NCBI GenBank assembly: GCA_963762435.1
Contig: CAVXLN010000008.1
Span: 434,001 to 498,000, forward strand
Length of the DNA stretch: 64,000 nucleotides
Direction: 5' to 3'
DNA from: JAXDMU01 sp963762435
GTDB lineage: Bacteria > Pseudomonadota > Alphaproteobacteria > ATCC43930 > CGMCC-115725
The notes beneath the pieces are model-generated. The model worked only from the letters and a program-made list of their open reading frames with translations. It had not been told where the DNA came from and ran no database searches. Positions within the stretch are counted from its first letter, which is position 1. The number at the start of each line of letters is the position of its first letter. This document shows, one piece after another, positions 9,154-16,725 of this stretch. The position numbers were made by a program, and so were the translations under genes.

Positions 9154-11184
9154 ATGGCGGCAGCAGCGAAGCAATCGGAGAATTCCAGGGCCGTCAGCGT
9201 GAAGCTGCGCGACCGCTGGGAGATTCTGCCCGGCATGCCGATCCCGGAGCTGCGCTCGCCGAGTGCCTCTGCCTATGCGGTCGAGGATCACCGGACCAAG
9301 GGGCAAAGCTTCTTCGCGCTCATCTGCGATCCCACGATGCCGCCGCGCGGTCCGGCGCTCAACCTCGTCAAGATGGTGCGCCAGCCGCATCTCTTGACGC
9401 CGGTCGAGTTCGGCCCGGTCGATTGGCCGCCCTTGAAGCGCCGCTGCCTTGCCGTCATCTTCGAGCGCCCGGCCGGCGGGCGGCTCTTCGGCACCTGCGA
9501 CCAGGCGATCCCGCCCTGGTCCGAGCAGGAGGTGGCGGAGCGGCTCCTGAGCGGGCTCCTGCCCGGCATCAGGGCGCTCTCGACCGAGAATGTCGCTCAT
9601 CGCGGCATCCGGCCCGACAATATCTTCTTCCGCGATGCGGCCCGGCGCCAGGCCTGCCTCGGCGAATGCGTCACGCACCCGCCGGCCGCCTTTCAGCCGT
9701 TGGCATACGAGACGATCGAGGGCGCCATGGCGATGCCGGTGGCCCGCAGCGCCGGCACCACGGCGGACGATCTCTATGCGCTGGGCGTGCTGTGCCTCTA
9801 CCTCTTGTCGGGCAAGCCGCCGGGCCAGGGGCTGAACGACGATCAGCTGATCGCCGAAAAGATCACGCGCGGCTCCTTCCCCGTGCTGTCCGGCAATACG
9901 CGCCTCTCGATCGCGATGGCCGAGCTCTGTCGCGGCCTCCTCATCGATGACGAGGATGAACGCTGGACCTTCAAGGAGCTCGAGCATTGGCTCGAAGGCC
10001 GGCGCCTCACGCCCAAGAGCATCAGCGTCACGGCGCGCGCGGCCCGCGCCTTCGATGTCGAGGGCGAGGCCTGCTTCACCACGCGCGGCACCGGGCGCGC
10101 CATCGCGCGCGCCGGCGACAAGGTGGCGCCGCTGGTGCAAGGTGCGGGCTTGCAGAATTGGCTGCAGCGGTCGCTCAACGACAAGCCGGCGGCCAATGCG
10201 GTGGCGCGAGCGTTGGCCGATGGCGACGGGCCGGGTGCCGGCGGCAGCGGGGCCGATGCGCGCCTCGTTTCCCGCGTCGCCATGGCGCTCGACCTCAAGG
10301 CGCCGATCCGCTATCGCGGCCTGTCGATCGCGATCGACGGCTATGGCAGTGCCTTGGCCGCCGCCCTCTTCGGCAAGCTCGAGCTCAAGCCGCTGATCGA
10401 GATCCTGCTCGGCCGGCTGCCGCAATTCTGGCTCCTGATGCAAGGGGCGGTCCGGCCCGAGCATCAGGGCATGAGCCGGAACTATGACCGGCTGCGCCGC
10501 GTGCTCGATGATCACCGCACGGGTCTCGGCATCGAGCGGCTGGTCTATGAGCTCAATCCGGGGCTCCATTGCCTCAGCCCCTTCGTCGAGGAGCGCTTCG
10601 TCTATTCGCTCGCCGACATGCTGCCCGCCCTCGAGCTGGCGGCGGCGTCCGGCAAGATCCACAGCCAGCCGGTCGATCGGCATATCGCCGCCTTCGTGGC
10701 GCATAGCGACAAGAAGTTCGACGATGTGGTGCTGAGTGCCGTCGGCCATCCGGATCCGGCCATCCGCGTCGCCGGCATGCTGCATCTCCTGGCCCAGCTG
10801 CAGTTGAAATACGGGCCCGAAGAGGTGCCGGCTTTGACCGAGCTGTTCGGCAAGCAAGCCCAGGTGCTGATCGACCGCTTCCATAACCGCACGACCCGGA
10901 CGCGGCTCGGCGAGCAGCTGGCTTCCGTCCTGCGCGAAGGCAGCCTGGCGCGCCTCCTGCAATTCCTCGACGATTCGAAAGAGCGTCAGGCCGACGCCGC
11001 CCTGTTCGACCGCGCGCGCGCCCATTGCAGCCTCGCCGCCAACGGCATCGAGCGCTGCGAGGCCGAGCGCGAGCGCATTCCGATCGAGGCGCAGGCAACC
11101 GCTTCGATCATCGCGGCCGGCATCTCGATGGCGCTGAGCGTGCTCGCCTCGGTCGGCGCTTTCATGCTCTACGGGCATTTTTGA
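9154..11184 (+). CDS. Pseudokinase-like protein with C-terminal membrane anchor
   Basis: This 676-residue protein has a protein-kinase-like N-terminal third. The catalytic-loop equivalent is HRGIRPDN (149-156), where a kinase has HRDxKxxN: the catalytic Asp is Gly and the Lys is Arg. The DFG position is replaced (CLGECVT, about 168-174) and no VAIK lysine is obvious. The later TADDLYALGVLCLYLLSGKPP (203-223) matches kinase subdomain IX (SDIYSLGV). A long helical region (about 300-640) follows, and one transmembrane helix (about 648-673) ends the protein. I infer a cytoplasmic pseudokinase domain tethered to the inner membrane. Its stop overlaps the start of the next gene, so the two are translationally coupled. 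The role is unknown. Confidence 0.75.
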   Translation: MAAAAKQSENSRAVSVKLRDRWEILPGMPIPELRSPSASAYAVEDHRTKGQSFFALICDPTMPPRGPALNLVKMVRQPHLLTPVEFGPVDWPPLKRRCLAVIFERPAGGRLFGTCDQAIPPWSEQEVAERLLSGLLPGIRALSTENVAHRGIRPDNIFFRDAARRQACLGECVTHPPAAFQPLAYETIEGAMAMPVARSAGTTADDLYALGVLCLYLLSGKPPGQGLNDDQLIAEKITRGSFPVLSGNTRLSIAMAELCRGLLIDDEDERWTFKELEHWLEGRRLTPKSISVTARAARAFDVEGEACFTTRGTGRAIARAGDKVAPLVQGAGLQNWLQRSLNDKPAANAVARALADGDGPGAGGSGADARLVSRVAMALDLKAPIRYRGLSIAIDGYGSALAAALFGKLELKPLIEILLGRLPQFWLLMQGAVRPEHQGMSRNYDRLRRVLDDHRTGLGIERLVYELNPGLHCLSPFVEERFVYSLADMLPALELAAASGKIHSQPVDRHIAAFVAHSDKKFDDVVLSAVGHPDPAIRVAGMLHLLAQLQLKYGPEEVPALTELFGKQAQVLIDRFHNRTTRTRLGEQLASVLREGSLARLLQFLDDSKERQADAALFDRARAHCSLAANGIERCEAERERIPIEAQATASIIAAGISMALSVLASVGAFMLYGHF

Positions 11185-11726
11185 TGGCGAAACCCGCCAC
11201 TCAGCCCGCAGCCCCTGCCGCAGCCACGACCCCGGCCCGACGCGCCCGCAAGCCGGCGAAGCCGCGCCGGCGCGTCGGGATCATGGCGCCGCTCGTCTTC
11301 ACCGCCATCATCGTGATGCTGGCGCTGACCGCGATGCCGATCTGCATCCTGCTGGTCGCCGGCATGCTGCCCTCGATCACCGCATATCTCATCGACAAGA
11401 CGCCGCGGCGCGGGCTCAGCCTGACCGTGGCGCCGCTCAATTTCTCCGGCGTCGTCCCGTTCCTGATGCAGCTCTGGTTCTCGCCCAACCCGATGGCGCT
11501 AATGGACCAGCTCATCACCAAGCCTTGGGTCTGGATGGCTATGTATATGGCTGCGGGCGCCGGCTGGCTTCTGCATTTCGGCATGCCGCTGATCGTGGCG
11601 CTGTTCCTCGAGCAATCGCTCGAGAACCGCAAATCGAAATACGTCGTGATCCAGAAGGAGCTGAAGGCGGAGTGGGGCGAGGATGTCGACCCGAAATCCG
11701 CGAAGGGGTCGAAGGAGAAGCGGTAG
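11184..11726 (+). CDS. Small multi-pass membrane protein coupled to the pseudokinase gene
   Basis: The 180-residue protein has a basic, Ala/Pro-rich cytosolic N terminus (about 1-33), a long hydrophobic stretch at about 35-66, a second hydrophobic region around 75-95 and a third at about 110-138, then a charged lysine-rich tail. No enzymatic motif is seen. ATG at 11184 overlaps the upstream TGA (TGATG), so the gene is read by coupling and probably works with the pseudokinase-like protein. The frame is open upstream, but only as an out-of-frame overlap with the previous gene. I do not recognise the family. Confidence 0.72.
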   Translation: MAKPATQPAAPAAATTPARRARKPAKPRRRVGIMAPLVFTAIIVMLALTAMPICILLVAGMLPSITAYLIDKTPRRGLSLTVAPLNFSGVVPFLMQLWFSPNPMALMDQLITKPWVWMAMYMAAGAGWLLHFGMPLIVALFLEQSLENRKSKYVVIQKELKAEWGEDVDPKSAKGSKEKR

Positions 11727-11808
11727 GGCCGGCGATACCATTCGTGCGCGAACTGCATCAATGTTGTGCCGCCGAATGCGTTTATTGAACTGAGGCTCAT
11801 GCCTATCG

Positions 11809-11828
11809 TCCGACCCGTTCTGGTCGGA
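11809..11828. promoter_or_regulatory. Inverted repeat upstream of azoR
   Basis: TCCGACC (11809-11815) and GGTCGGA (11822-11828) form a perfect dyad with a six-base spacer, 72 bases before the azoR start. It could be an operator for azoR or a hairpin ending the upstream transcript. There is no T-tract, so an operator is slightly favoured. Confidence 0.35.
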
Positions 11829-11899
11829 GCGTTCGAGACCCCGGTTCCCGTGATCGGTTCAGGGCGCCGCTCCGCCTCATCTCCGAAAGGTGGCGGCCT

Positions 11900-12523
11900 A
11901 TGACGATTATTCTCCGCGTCGATGCGAGCGCGCGTACACAGGATTCGGTGTCGCGAACACTCGGCGACCATCTCGAAAGACGATTGGTGGCTCGGATGCC
12001 GGATGCGCGGATCGTCCGGCGCGACTTGGCGGCCAATCCGCTGCCTCATATCGAGAGCAACACCATCGCTGGCTACTATACGCCCCCCGACCAAATGACC
12101 GACGCGTTGCGCCGGGCGACGGCGCTGTCGGACGAGCTCATCGGCGAGCTGCGTTCCGCCGACATTCTGATCCTCACCTCGCCCATGTATAATTTTTCGA
12201 TCCCGTCTGCGCTCAAGGCTTGGATCGACCAGATCGTGCGGATCGGGCACACCTTCTCCTATGACGGGGCGAGCTTCGCCGGCCTGCTGGGCAGCAAGAA
12301 GGCCTATATCGCGCTGGCCCACGGCGCCGGCGGCTATCAAGCCGGGCAGGCATTCGCGGCCGCCAACTTTCTCGATCCCTATCTGCGCTTCATGCTGAGT
12401 TTCCTCGGCATCACCGAGATCAGCGTCTTTCCGGTGGAGGCGACAACAGCCGGTCCCGACATCGCCGCGGCCAATACCGAGGCTGTAGTTCGATCGATTG
12501 AGAATGTCATGATCGCTGCTTGA
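11900..12523 (+). CDS. azoR: FMN-dependent NADH:quinone reductase / azoreductase
   Basis: The 207-residue length and flavodoxin-like fold fit AzoR. Motifs: LRVDASARTQDSVSRTLGDH with the FMN phosphate-binding loop at the N terminus, TSPMYNFSIPSALKAWIDQIVR (FMN ring and dimer contact, about 92-113), and ALAHGAGGY. AzoR reduces quinones and azo compounds with NADH in the cytoplasm and commonly responds to thiol or quinone stress. The start ATG at 11900 follows AAAGGTGG. It is a single gene, followed by a palindromic repeat and the convergent rpoH. Confidence 0.9.
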   Translation: MTIILRVDASARTQDSVSRTLGDHLERRLVARMPDARIVRRDLAANPLPHIESNTIAGYYTPPDQMTDALRRATALSDELIGELRSADILILTSPMYNFSIPSALKAWIDQIVRIGHTFSYDGASFAGLLGSKKAYIALAHGAGGYQAGQAFAAANFLDPYLRFMLSFLGITEISVFPVEATTAGPDIAAANTEAVVRSIENVMIAA

Positions 12524-12573
12524 GCCTGCCGGCTCGGTGAGCAGTCCGGCCGAGCCCCTAGAGCCGGATCCGC

Positions 12574-12592
12574 TTAGGTCGAAACGACCTAA
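12574..12592. repeat. Hairpin TTAGGTCG-AAA-CGACCTAA
   Basis: An exact 8-bp stem with an AAA loop sits 50 bases after azoR. It is immediately upstream of the 50-bp palindromic repeat at 12623-12672 and may be part of a larger composite element in the azoR-rpoH gap. It could also serve as the azoR 3' end; no T-tract follows. Confidence 0.5.
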
Positions 12593-12622
12593 CCGATGAA
12601 TCGTTCTCTATCTGTTTGAATC

Positions 12623-12672
12623 AGATTAAGATTCACCGGTTGGGTTGATTCAACCCAACCGGATCTTGATCT
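12623..12672. repeat. 50-bp palindromic intergenic repeat, copy A
   Basis: The outer arms AGATTAAGAT (12623-12632) and ATCTTGATCT (12663-12672) enclose a perfect 13-bp inner stem, CCGGTTGGGTTGA (12636-12648) with TCAACCCAACCGG (12650-12662). A second copy of the same length with compensating changes is at 28472-28521, and a related element is at 16082-16129. The element lies between the convergent azoR and rpoH genes. Confidence 0.8.
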
Positions 12673-12696
12673 ACGGGCTCGGCCTGGTAGCCTCTC

Positions 12697-13587
12697 TCAG
12701 CCCGCCGCCAGCAGCCGCTGCCCGATGGCCGCCTGCTTGATCGACTTCTGCAGCTTCTCGAACGCCCGCACCTCGATCTGGCGCACGCGCTCGCGCGAGA
12801 TGTTGTATTTGCGCGAGAGATCCTCGAGCGTCACCGGCTCGTCGCGCAGGCGCCGCTCCGTCAGGATGTGCCGCTCGCGCTCATTCAGCGTCTTCATCGC
12901 GTTCTTGAGCAGGTCGCGGCGCAGGCCCAGCTCCTGCCGGTCGCCCAGCTTCTGCTCCTGGCTCTCTTCGGTATCGACCAGCCAATCCTGCCATTCGCCT
13001 TCGCTGTCGGCGCGGAGCGGCGCATTCAGCGAGTGATCCGGGCTCGAGAGGCGCCGGTTCATGCTGATCACGTCCTGCTCGGGCACTTCGAGCTTGGTCG
13101 CGATGGTCGTGACGATTTCCGACGGCAGGTCGCCGTCATCGATCGCCTGCAGCTGGCCCTTGAGCTTCCTCAGATTGAAGAACAGCTTCTTCTGCGCGGC
13201 GGTGGTACCCATCTTCACCAGCGACCAGGAATGCAGGATGTATTCCTGGATCGCGGCGCGAATCCACCACATGGCGTAAGTCGCCAGCCGGAAGCCGCGG
13301 TCGGGATCGAAGCGCTTCACCGCCTGCATCATGCCGACATTGCCTTCGGAGATGAGCTCGCTCAGCGGCAGCCCATAGCCCCGATAGCCCATCGCGATCT
13401 TGGCGACGAGGCGCAAATGGCTTGTCACCAATGTTTGTGCTGCTGCGGGATCCTCATGCTCGGTCCAGCGCTTGGCGAGCATGAATTCAGTCTCCGGTTC
13501 CAGCATCGGGAACTTCCGGATTTCCTGCAGATATCTTGAAAGATTGCCGTCGGCGCTGACGCTCGGCACGCTTGCTATGCCAGCCAT
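12697..13587 (-). CDS. rpoH: RNA polymerase heat-shock sigma factor (sigma-32)
   Basis: The 296-residue protein has sigma-70 regions 2-4: LSELISEGNVGMMQAVKRFDPDRGFRLATYAMWWIRAAIQEYIL (region 2), the RpoH box AAQKKLFFNLRKLK that contacts core and FtsH/DnaK control, and region 4 with YNISRERVRQIEVRAFEKLQ. RpoH directs transcription of chaperone and protease genes after heat shock. The start is placed at MAGIASVPS (13587), matching family length. The frame extends 29 codons upstream without similarity. An 11-base palindrome CCGCAGTGCGG (13684-13694) lies in the rluD-rpoH spacer. rluD is upstream in the same direction. Confidence 0.95.
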   Translation of the reverse strand: MAGIASVPSVSADGNLSRYLQEIRKFPMLEPETEFMLAKRWTEHEDPAAAQTLVTSHLRLVAKIAMGYRGYGLPLSELISEGNVGMMQAVKRFDPDRGFRLATYAMWWIRAAIQEYILHSWSLVKMGTTAAQKKLFFNLRKLKGQLQAIDDGDLPSEIVTTIATKLEVPEQDVISMNRRLSSPDHSLNAPLRADSEGEWQDWLVDTEESQEQKLGDRQELGLRRDLLKNAMKTLNERERHILTERRLRDEPVTLEDLSRKYNISRERVRQIEVRAFEKLQKSIKQAAIGQRLLAAG

Positions 13588-13711
13588 CTTGTGACTCCGA
13601 TCTGGGCGGAATGGACGGCGAGGCCCCAAGGATTGGCAGCAACGCCCGTCGTCGTATATCCCCCAATAGTCCAAACTCTAATACCGCAGTGCGGCAAAGT
13701 CCAGTTTGAAA

Positions 13712-14677
13712 TCATTCTAAAACTCTCACCAGCTCTGCCAAATCCGCGGGCAGTGACGATTCGAATCTAAGGGGCTCCTTGGTTACTGGATGCGGGAAGC
13801 CGAGCAGCCATGCATGCAGCGCTTGACGCGGAAACCCCTGAAGGGCGGCCGCCTGAGCCGGGTCGAGATGCTTGATGCGACCCGGCCGGACCCGTCCATA
13901 AACCGGATCGCCGACCAAAGGATGCCCGCGCTCGGTCATATGGACGCGGATCTGATGCGTCCGCCCGGTCTTGAGCCGGCATTCGACCAGCGAGGCTGCC
14001 AGGCCCAGCGGCCGCACCACGCGATAGAGCGTGCGCGCCGGCTTGCCCGAGGCCACCACCGCCATCTTCTTGCGATTCAGCGGGCTGCGGCCGATCGGCG
14101 CATCGATCTCGCCTTGGCGCGGCTCCGGCACGCCCCAGACCACGGCCCAATAGGCGCGCTCGATCGTCCGCTCGGCGAAGCCTGTGGAGAGTGCCGCATG
14201 CGCGCGCTCGGTCTTGGCCACGACCATGAGGCCGCTCGTATCCTTGTCGATCCGATGCACGATGCCCGGCCGCCTGACGCCGCCGATGCCTTGGAAACTG
14301 TCGCCGCAATGGGCCAGCAGCGCATTGACCAAGGTCAGGTCCGGATTGCCCGGCGCCGGATGCACGACCATGCCGGCGGGCTTGTCGAGCACCAAGAGCT
14401 CCGCATCCTCGTATCGGATATCGAGCGCGATCGCCTGCGGCGCCGGCCGGTCATCGATCGGCGGCGGCACCGTGATCGTCAGGATCTGGCCCGGTTTGAC
14501 CCTGAAGGACGGGTTCGTTATGGTCGCGCCGTCGGCGGCGACGCGGCGATCCTCGATCAGCGCCTTGACGCGCGAGCGCGACAGCGTTTCCAGCCGGTCG
14601 GCGATGACGCGGTCGAGCCGCTGGCCCGCTTCCGTCTCGAGTGCTGTGATCTCGGTGATCTCAGGCGAGGCCGTCAT
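13712..14677 (-). CDS. rluD: Ribosomal large-subunit pseudouridine synthase, RluD family
   Basis: The 321-residue protein has an N-terminal S4 RNA-binding domain (ETEAGQRLDRVIADRL to VKPGQILTI, about 12-75) and the RluA-family catalytic domain with the motif RPGIVHRIDKDTSGLMVVAKT, containing the catalytic aspartate in HRxDxxTSG. LKTGRTHQIRVHM follows further on. It isomerises uridines in 23S rRNA helix 69 if truly RluD; a paralogue (RluC-like) is possible. The start at 14677 gives the S4 domain directly. The open frame upstream runs antisense to the small membrane protein gene and is not coding. The divergent gap is only 36 bases. Confidence 0.92.
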   Translation of the reverse strand: MTASPEITEITALETEAGQRLDRVIADRLETLSRSRVKALIEDRRVAADGATITNPSFRVKPGQILTITVPPPIDDRPAPQAIALDIRYEDAELLVLDKPAGMVVHPAPGNPDLTLVNALLAHCGDSFQGIGGVRRPGIVHRIDKDTSGLMVVAKTERAHAALSTGFAERTIERAYWAVVWGVPEPRQGEIDAPIGRSPLNRKKMAVVASGKPARTLYRVVRPLGLAASLVECRLKTGRTHQIRVHMTERGHPLVGDPVYGRVRPGRIKHLDPAQAAALQGFPRQALHAWLLGFPHPVTKEPLRFESSLPADLAELVRVLE

Positions 14678-14713
14678 CCACTGAGCCTCTCTCCGTAAAG
14701 GCAGGACAATAAC

Positions 14714-15025
14714 GTGCGGGTGCTTCTGGCCCTCAACATCATCATGGGCATCCTGATCGTCGCCGGCGTGGTCACGATCGTGGTGACCCTCATCAACCGG
14801 GCGGCCCACCCGCACGTCGCTGCTGTCGCGGTCACGCAAGGTCATGCCGATCTCCACCTGCCCGCGGGCGCCCGCATCGCGGGTATGACCGGGGCCGGCG
14901 ATCGCGTGGTCTTGCATATCGTCACGGCCGACGGGCACGATAGGCTCCTCAGCCTCGATCCGGCCAGCGGTGCCGTGACCGAGACCATCGACATTCTTCC
15001 CGAAGAGAGTCCGAAGCAGCCATGA
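14714..15025 (+). CDS. Small membrane-anchored protein (about 103 aa, DUF6476-like)
   Basis: A GTG start at 14714 gives 103 residues with one N-terminal transmembrane helix (about 4-28) and a soluble periplasmic domain of short strands (HADLHLPAGARIAGM, DRVVLHIVTADG, DRLLSLDPASGAV). Short proteins of this layout are common in alphaproteobacteria next to rluD and have no known function. Its stop overlaps the threonine aldolase start (ATGA), so the two are coupled. Confidence 0.72.
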   Translation: MRVLLALNIIMGILIVAGVVTIVVTLINRAAHPHVAAVAVTQGHADLHLPAGARIAGMTGAGDRVVLHIVTADGHDRLLSLDPASGAVTETIDILPEESPKQP

Positions 15026-16050
15026 ATTTCGCCAGCGACAACGTGACCGGCATAGCCCCCGCGATTCTGGAGGCGATTGCGCGCGCCAACGCGGGTACGG
15101 CACCCTCCTATGGCGCCGACGAGATCACGGCGCGGCTCGAGGCGAAGCTGGCCGAGCTGTTCGAGCATGAGGTTGCGGTGCTGCCGGTCGCCACCGGCAC
15201 AGCAGCCAACTCGCTCGGCCTGGCGGCGCTGACGCCGCCTTGGGGGGCGGTGCTGTGCCACCCGGAATCCCATATCGCGGTCGACGAGGCCAATGCGCCC
15301 GAATTCTTCAGCGGGGGCGCCAAGCTGGTGACGGTGCCGGGATCCGGCGGCAAGCTCGATCTGGCCAGCCTCGCAAAGCTGCTGCCGGGTGGCCTCGGCG
15401 TGGTCCATCATGCACAGCCTTCGGTGATCAGCCTGACCCAGGCGACCGAGTGCGGCACGATCTATCGCCCAAGCGAGATCGCGGCCATCGCCGAGCTCGC
15501 CCATCGGCACGGGCTGTCGCTGCACATGGATGGTGCGCGCTTCGCCAACGCCTTGGCGACCCTCGATGTCAGCCCGGCCGACGCGACTTGGCGCGCCGGG
15601 GTCGATGCCTTGAGTTTCGGCGCCACCAAGAACGGGGCGCTCGCCGCCGAGGCGGTGATTCTGTTCGATCCCAAGCAGCGGATGGAGCTCGAATTTCGCC
15701 GCAAGCGCGCCGGTCATCTCTTTTCCAAGATGCGCTTCCTCTCGGCCCAGCTCGATGCCTATGTCACCGACGACCTCTGGCTCAAGAACGCGCGGCATGC
15801 CAACGCCATGGCGGCGAGCCTCGCGCGCGGCCTCACCCAGAATCCGGGCTGCCGGCTCAGGCATCCGGTCGAGGCGAACGAGATCTTCATCGAGCTGCCG
15901 GAAGCCATGATCCAGGGTCTCGAATCCGAAGGGGCGGCGTTCTATCGCTGGGACGGTCCGGGCACTCGATGCATCCGGCTGGTGACCGCCTGGAATACGG
16001 AGGAATCGGCCGTCGATCGGATGATCGCGACGGCACGGCGCTTCGCCTAG
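15022..16050 (+). CDS. ltaE: Low-specificity L-threonine aldolase
   Basis: This 342-residue PLP enzyme cleaves threonine or allo-threonine to glycine and acetaldehyde. Motifs: FASDNVTG at the start, AVLPVATGTAANSLGLAAL (PLP phosphate loop), LHMDGARFANAL with the cofactor aspartate, and the Schiff-base lysine in LSFGATKNGALAAEA. It starts by ATGA overlap with the upstream small membrane protein gene. The bacterial aldolase subgroup with SFGATKNG fits this length. It may feed glycine into one-carbon metabolism, although no serine hydroxymethyltransferase is nearby. Confidence 0.9.
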   Translation: MNFASDNVTGIAPAILEAIARANAGTAPSYGADEITARLEAKLAELFEHEVAVLPVATGTAANSLGLAALTPPWGAVLCHPESHIAVDEANAPEFFSGGAKLVTVPGSGGKLDLASLAKLLPGGLGVVHHAQPSVISLTQATECGTIYRPSEIAAIAELAHRHGLSLHMDGARFANALATLDVSPADATWRAGVDALSFGATKNGALAAEAVILFDPKQRMELEFRRKRAGHLFSKMRFLSAQLDAYVTDDLWLKNARHANAMAASLARGLTQNPGCRLRHPVEANEIFIELPEAMIQGLESEGAAFYRWDGPGTRCIRLVTAWNTEESAVDRMIATARRFA

Positions 16051-16081
16051 ACCCGTGAATCCGTCTCTCGACGAAAGCTTG

Positions 16082-16129
16082 GAGCATGATTCACGCATTG
16101 GCTGGATTCCAGCCAATACGACCATGCTC
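16082..16129. repeat. Palindromic intergenic repeat, variant copy C
   Basis: GAGCATG (16082-16088) and CATGCTC (16123-16129) are outer arms around ATTGGCTGGA and TCCAGCCAAT, a perfect 10-bp inner stem with one central T. The layout (outer arm, ATTCAC linker, long inner stem, outer arm) matches copies A and B. The outer arms resemble the GAGCATGAT...ATCATGCTC elements of rhizobia. It follows ltaE by 31 bases. Confidence 0.7.
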
Positions 16130-16509
16130 GAGGCCTGAGGCCAATTCGACAGCTTTCTCCTGGAACAAGCTCGCCTTCATTCTGTTGAGAATGTCGGTAT
16201 CCAGTTTCGCACCTGCAAGCGCGGGCGAATCGGATGAAGGTTAATTCGCGTTAATCTCGAAGCCGGCCTTCATCAATGCCTTCGTTGGCCAGGGTTAAGG
16301 CATGCTTGCCGCCTGGCCGCACAAAACCGGGAATATTCCTTACGTTTCAGGGGCGTGCCGTGGACGCCGATATGCACAAATTTCATGCTTCGGGCTAAGA
16401 AAACCACTTGCATCCCGGCGTGAAGAGCGTATGTAACGACCGTTCGACGCACTCGCACGTGCCGCTGGCCCTTTGTGGTTATGCAACGACGTAACGCGTC
16501 CTTTTTGGC
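16130..16509. other. Non-coding stretch upstream of the ornithine decarboxylase leader
   Basis: No convincing gene is seen. ATGCCTT (16276-16282) and AAGGCAT (16297-16303) form a dyad with a 14-base loop. A short run of less GC-rich sequence (about 16170-16350) may hold the promoter for the downstream polyamine operon, but I cannot identify confident -35 and -10 boxes. Confidence 0.5.
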
Positions 16510-16725
16510 AGATCCGGTCTAGTGGACCGGTCCCGAGAGGGAGGTCGATATGGTTGCTAACAGGACAAGGGCGCCCGTGCGCTTTCTGACGCAGCGAAGT
16601 ACACGCTGACGCCAGGCGGTATCCCTAAAACACCGTCTTAAATCGCACCGAACGCTCTTTGAGCGATCGGCTCGTCTTCACTTCCCTTTGGCCCCCTGAA
16701 AGCGGGCCGGAAGCTGGGGTGTGTC
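16510..16725 (+). ncRNA. speF-type leader RNA of the ornithine decarboxylase gene (candidate)
   Basis: The 5' region of the decarboxylase gene holds several hairpins: CCGGTC (16514-16519) with GACCGG (16525-16530); TCCC (16531-16534) with GGGA (16539-16542), masking the start of the leader ORF ribosome binding site; and CTTCC (16681-16685) plus GGCCC (16690-16694) with GGGCC (16704-16708) plus GGAAG (16709-16713), which masks the only purine-rich stretch before ATG 16726. A conserved speF motif upstream of alphaproteobacterial ornithine decarboxylases is known, and a 19-codon ORF sits inside. This suggests translational or transcriptional control by ornithine or polyamines; I have not matched the published consensus base by base. 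Confidence 0.55.
16550..16609 (+). CDS. Candidate 19-residue leader peptide upstream of ornithine decarboxylase
   Basis: ATG at 16550 is preceded by a near-ideal ribosome binding site GGGAGG (16539-16544) with five-base spacing. It encodes MVANRTRAPVRFLTQRSTR, then TGA at 16607. Five of 19 residues are arginine. The strong ribosome binding site and the position inside a structured leader suggest an attenuation peptide in the manner of E. coli SpeFL, which senses ornithine. There is no sequence similarity to SpeFL that I can see. Function is inferred from position only. Confidence 0.5.
   Translation: MVANRTRAPVRFLTQRSTR

Noticed and set aside
9100..11178. A 692-codon minus-strand open frame opposite the pseudokinase gene
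   Set aside because: It is an antisense shadow: low complexity, no ribosome-binding site, and the plus-strand gene shows kinase-like order and a transmembrane end.
12623..12672. The palindrome after azoR as an intrinsic terminator
   Set aside because: No T-tract follows, and a second copy with compensating changes shows it is a dispersed repeat; a secondary 3'-end role remains possible.
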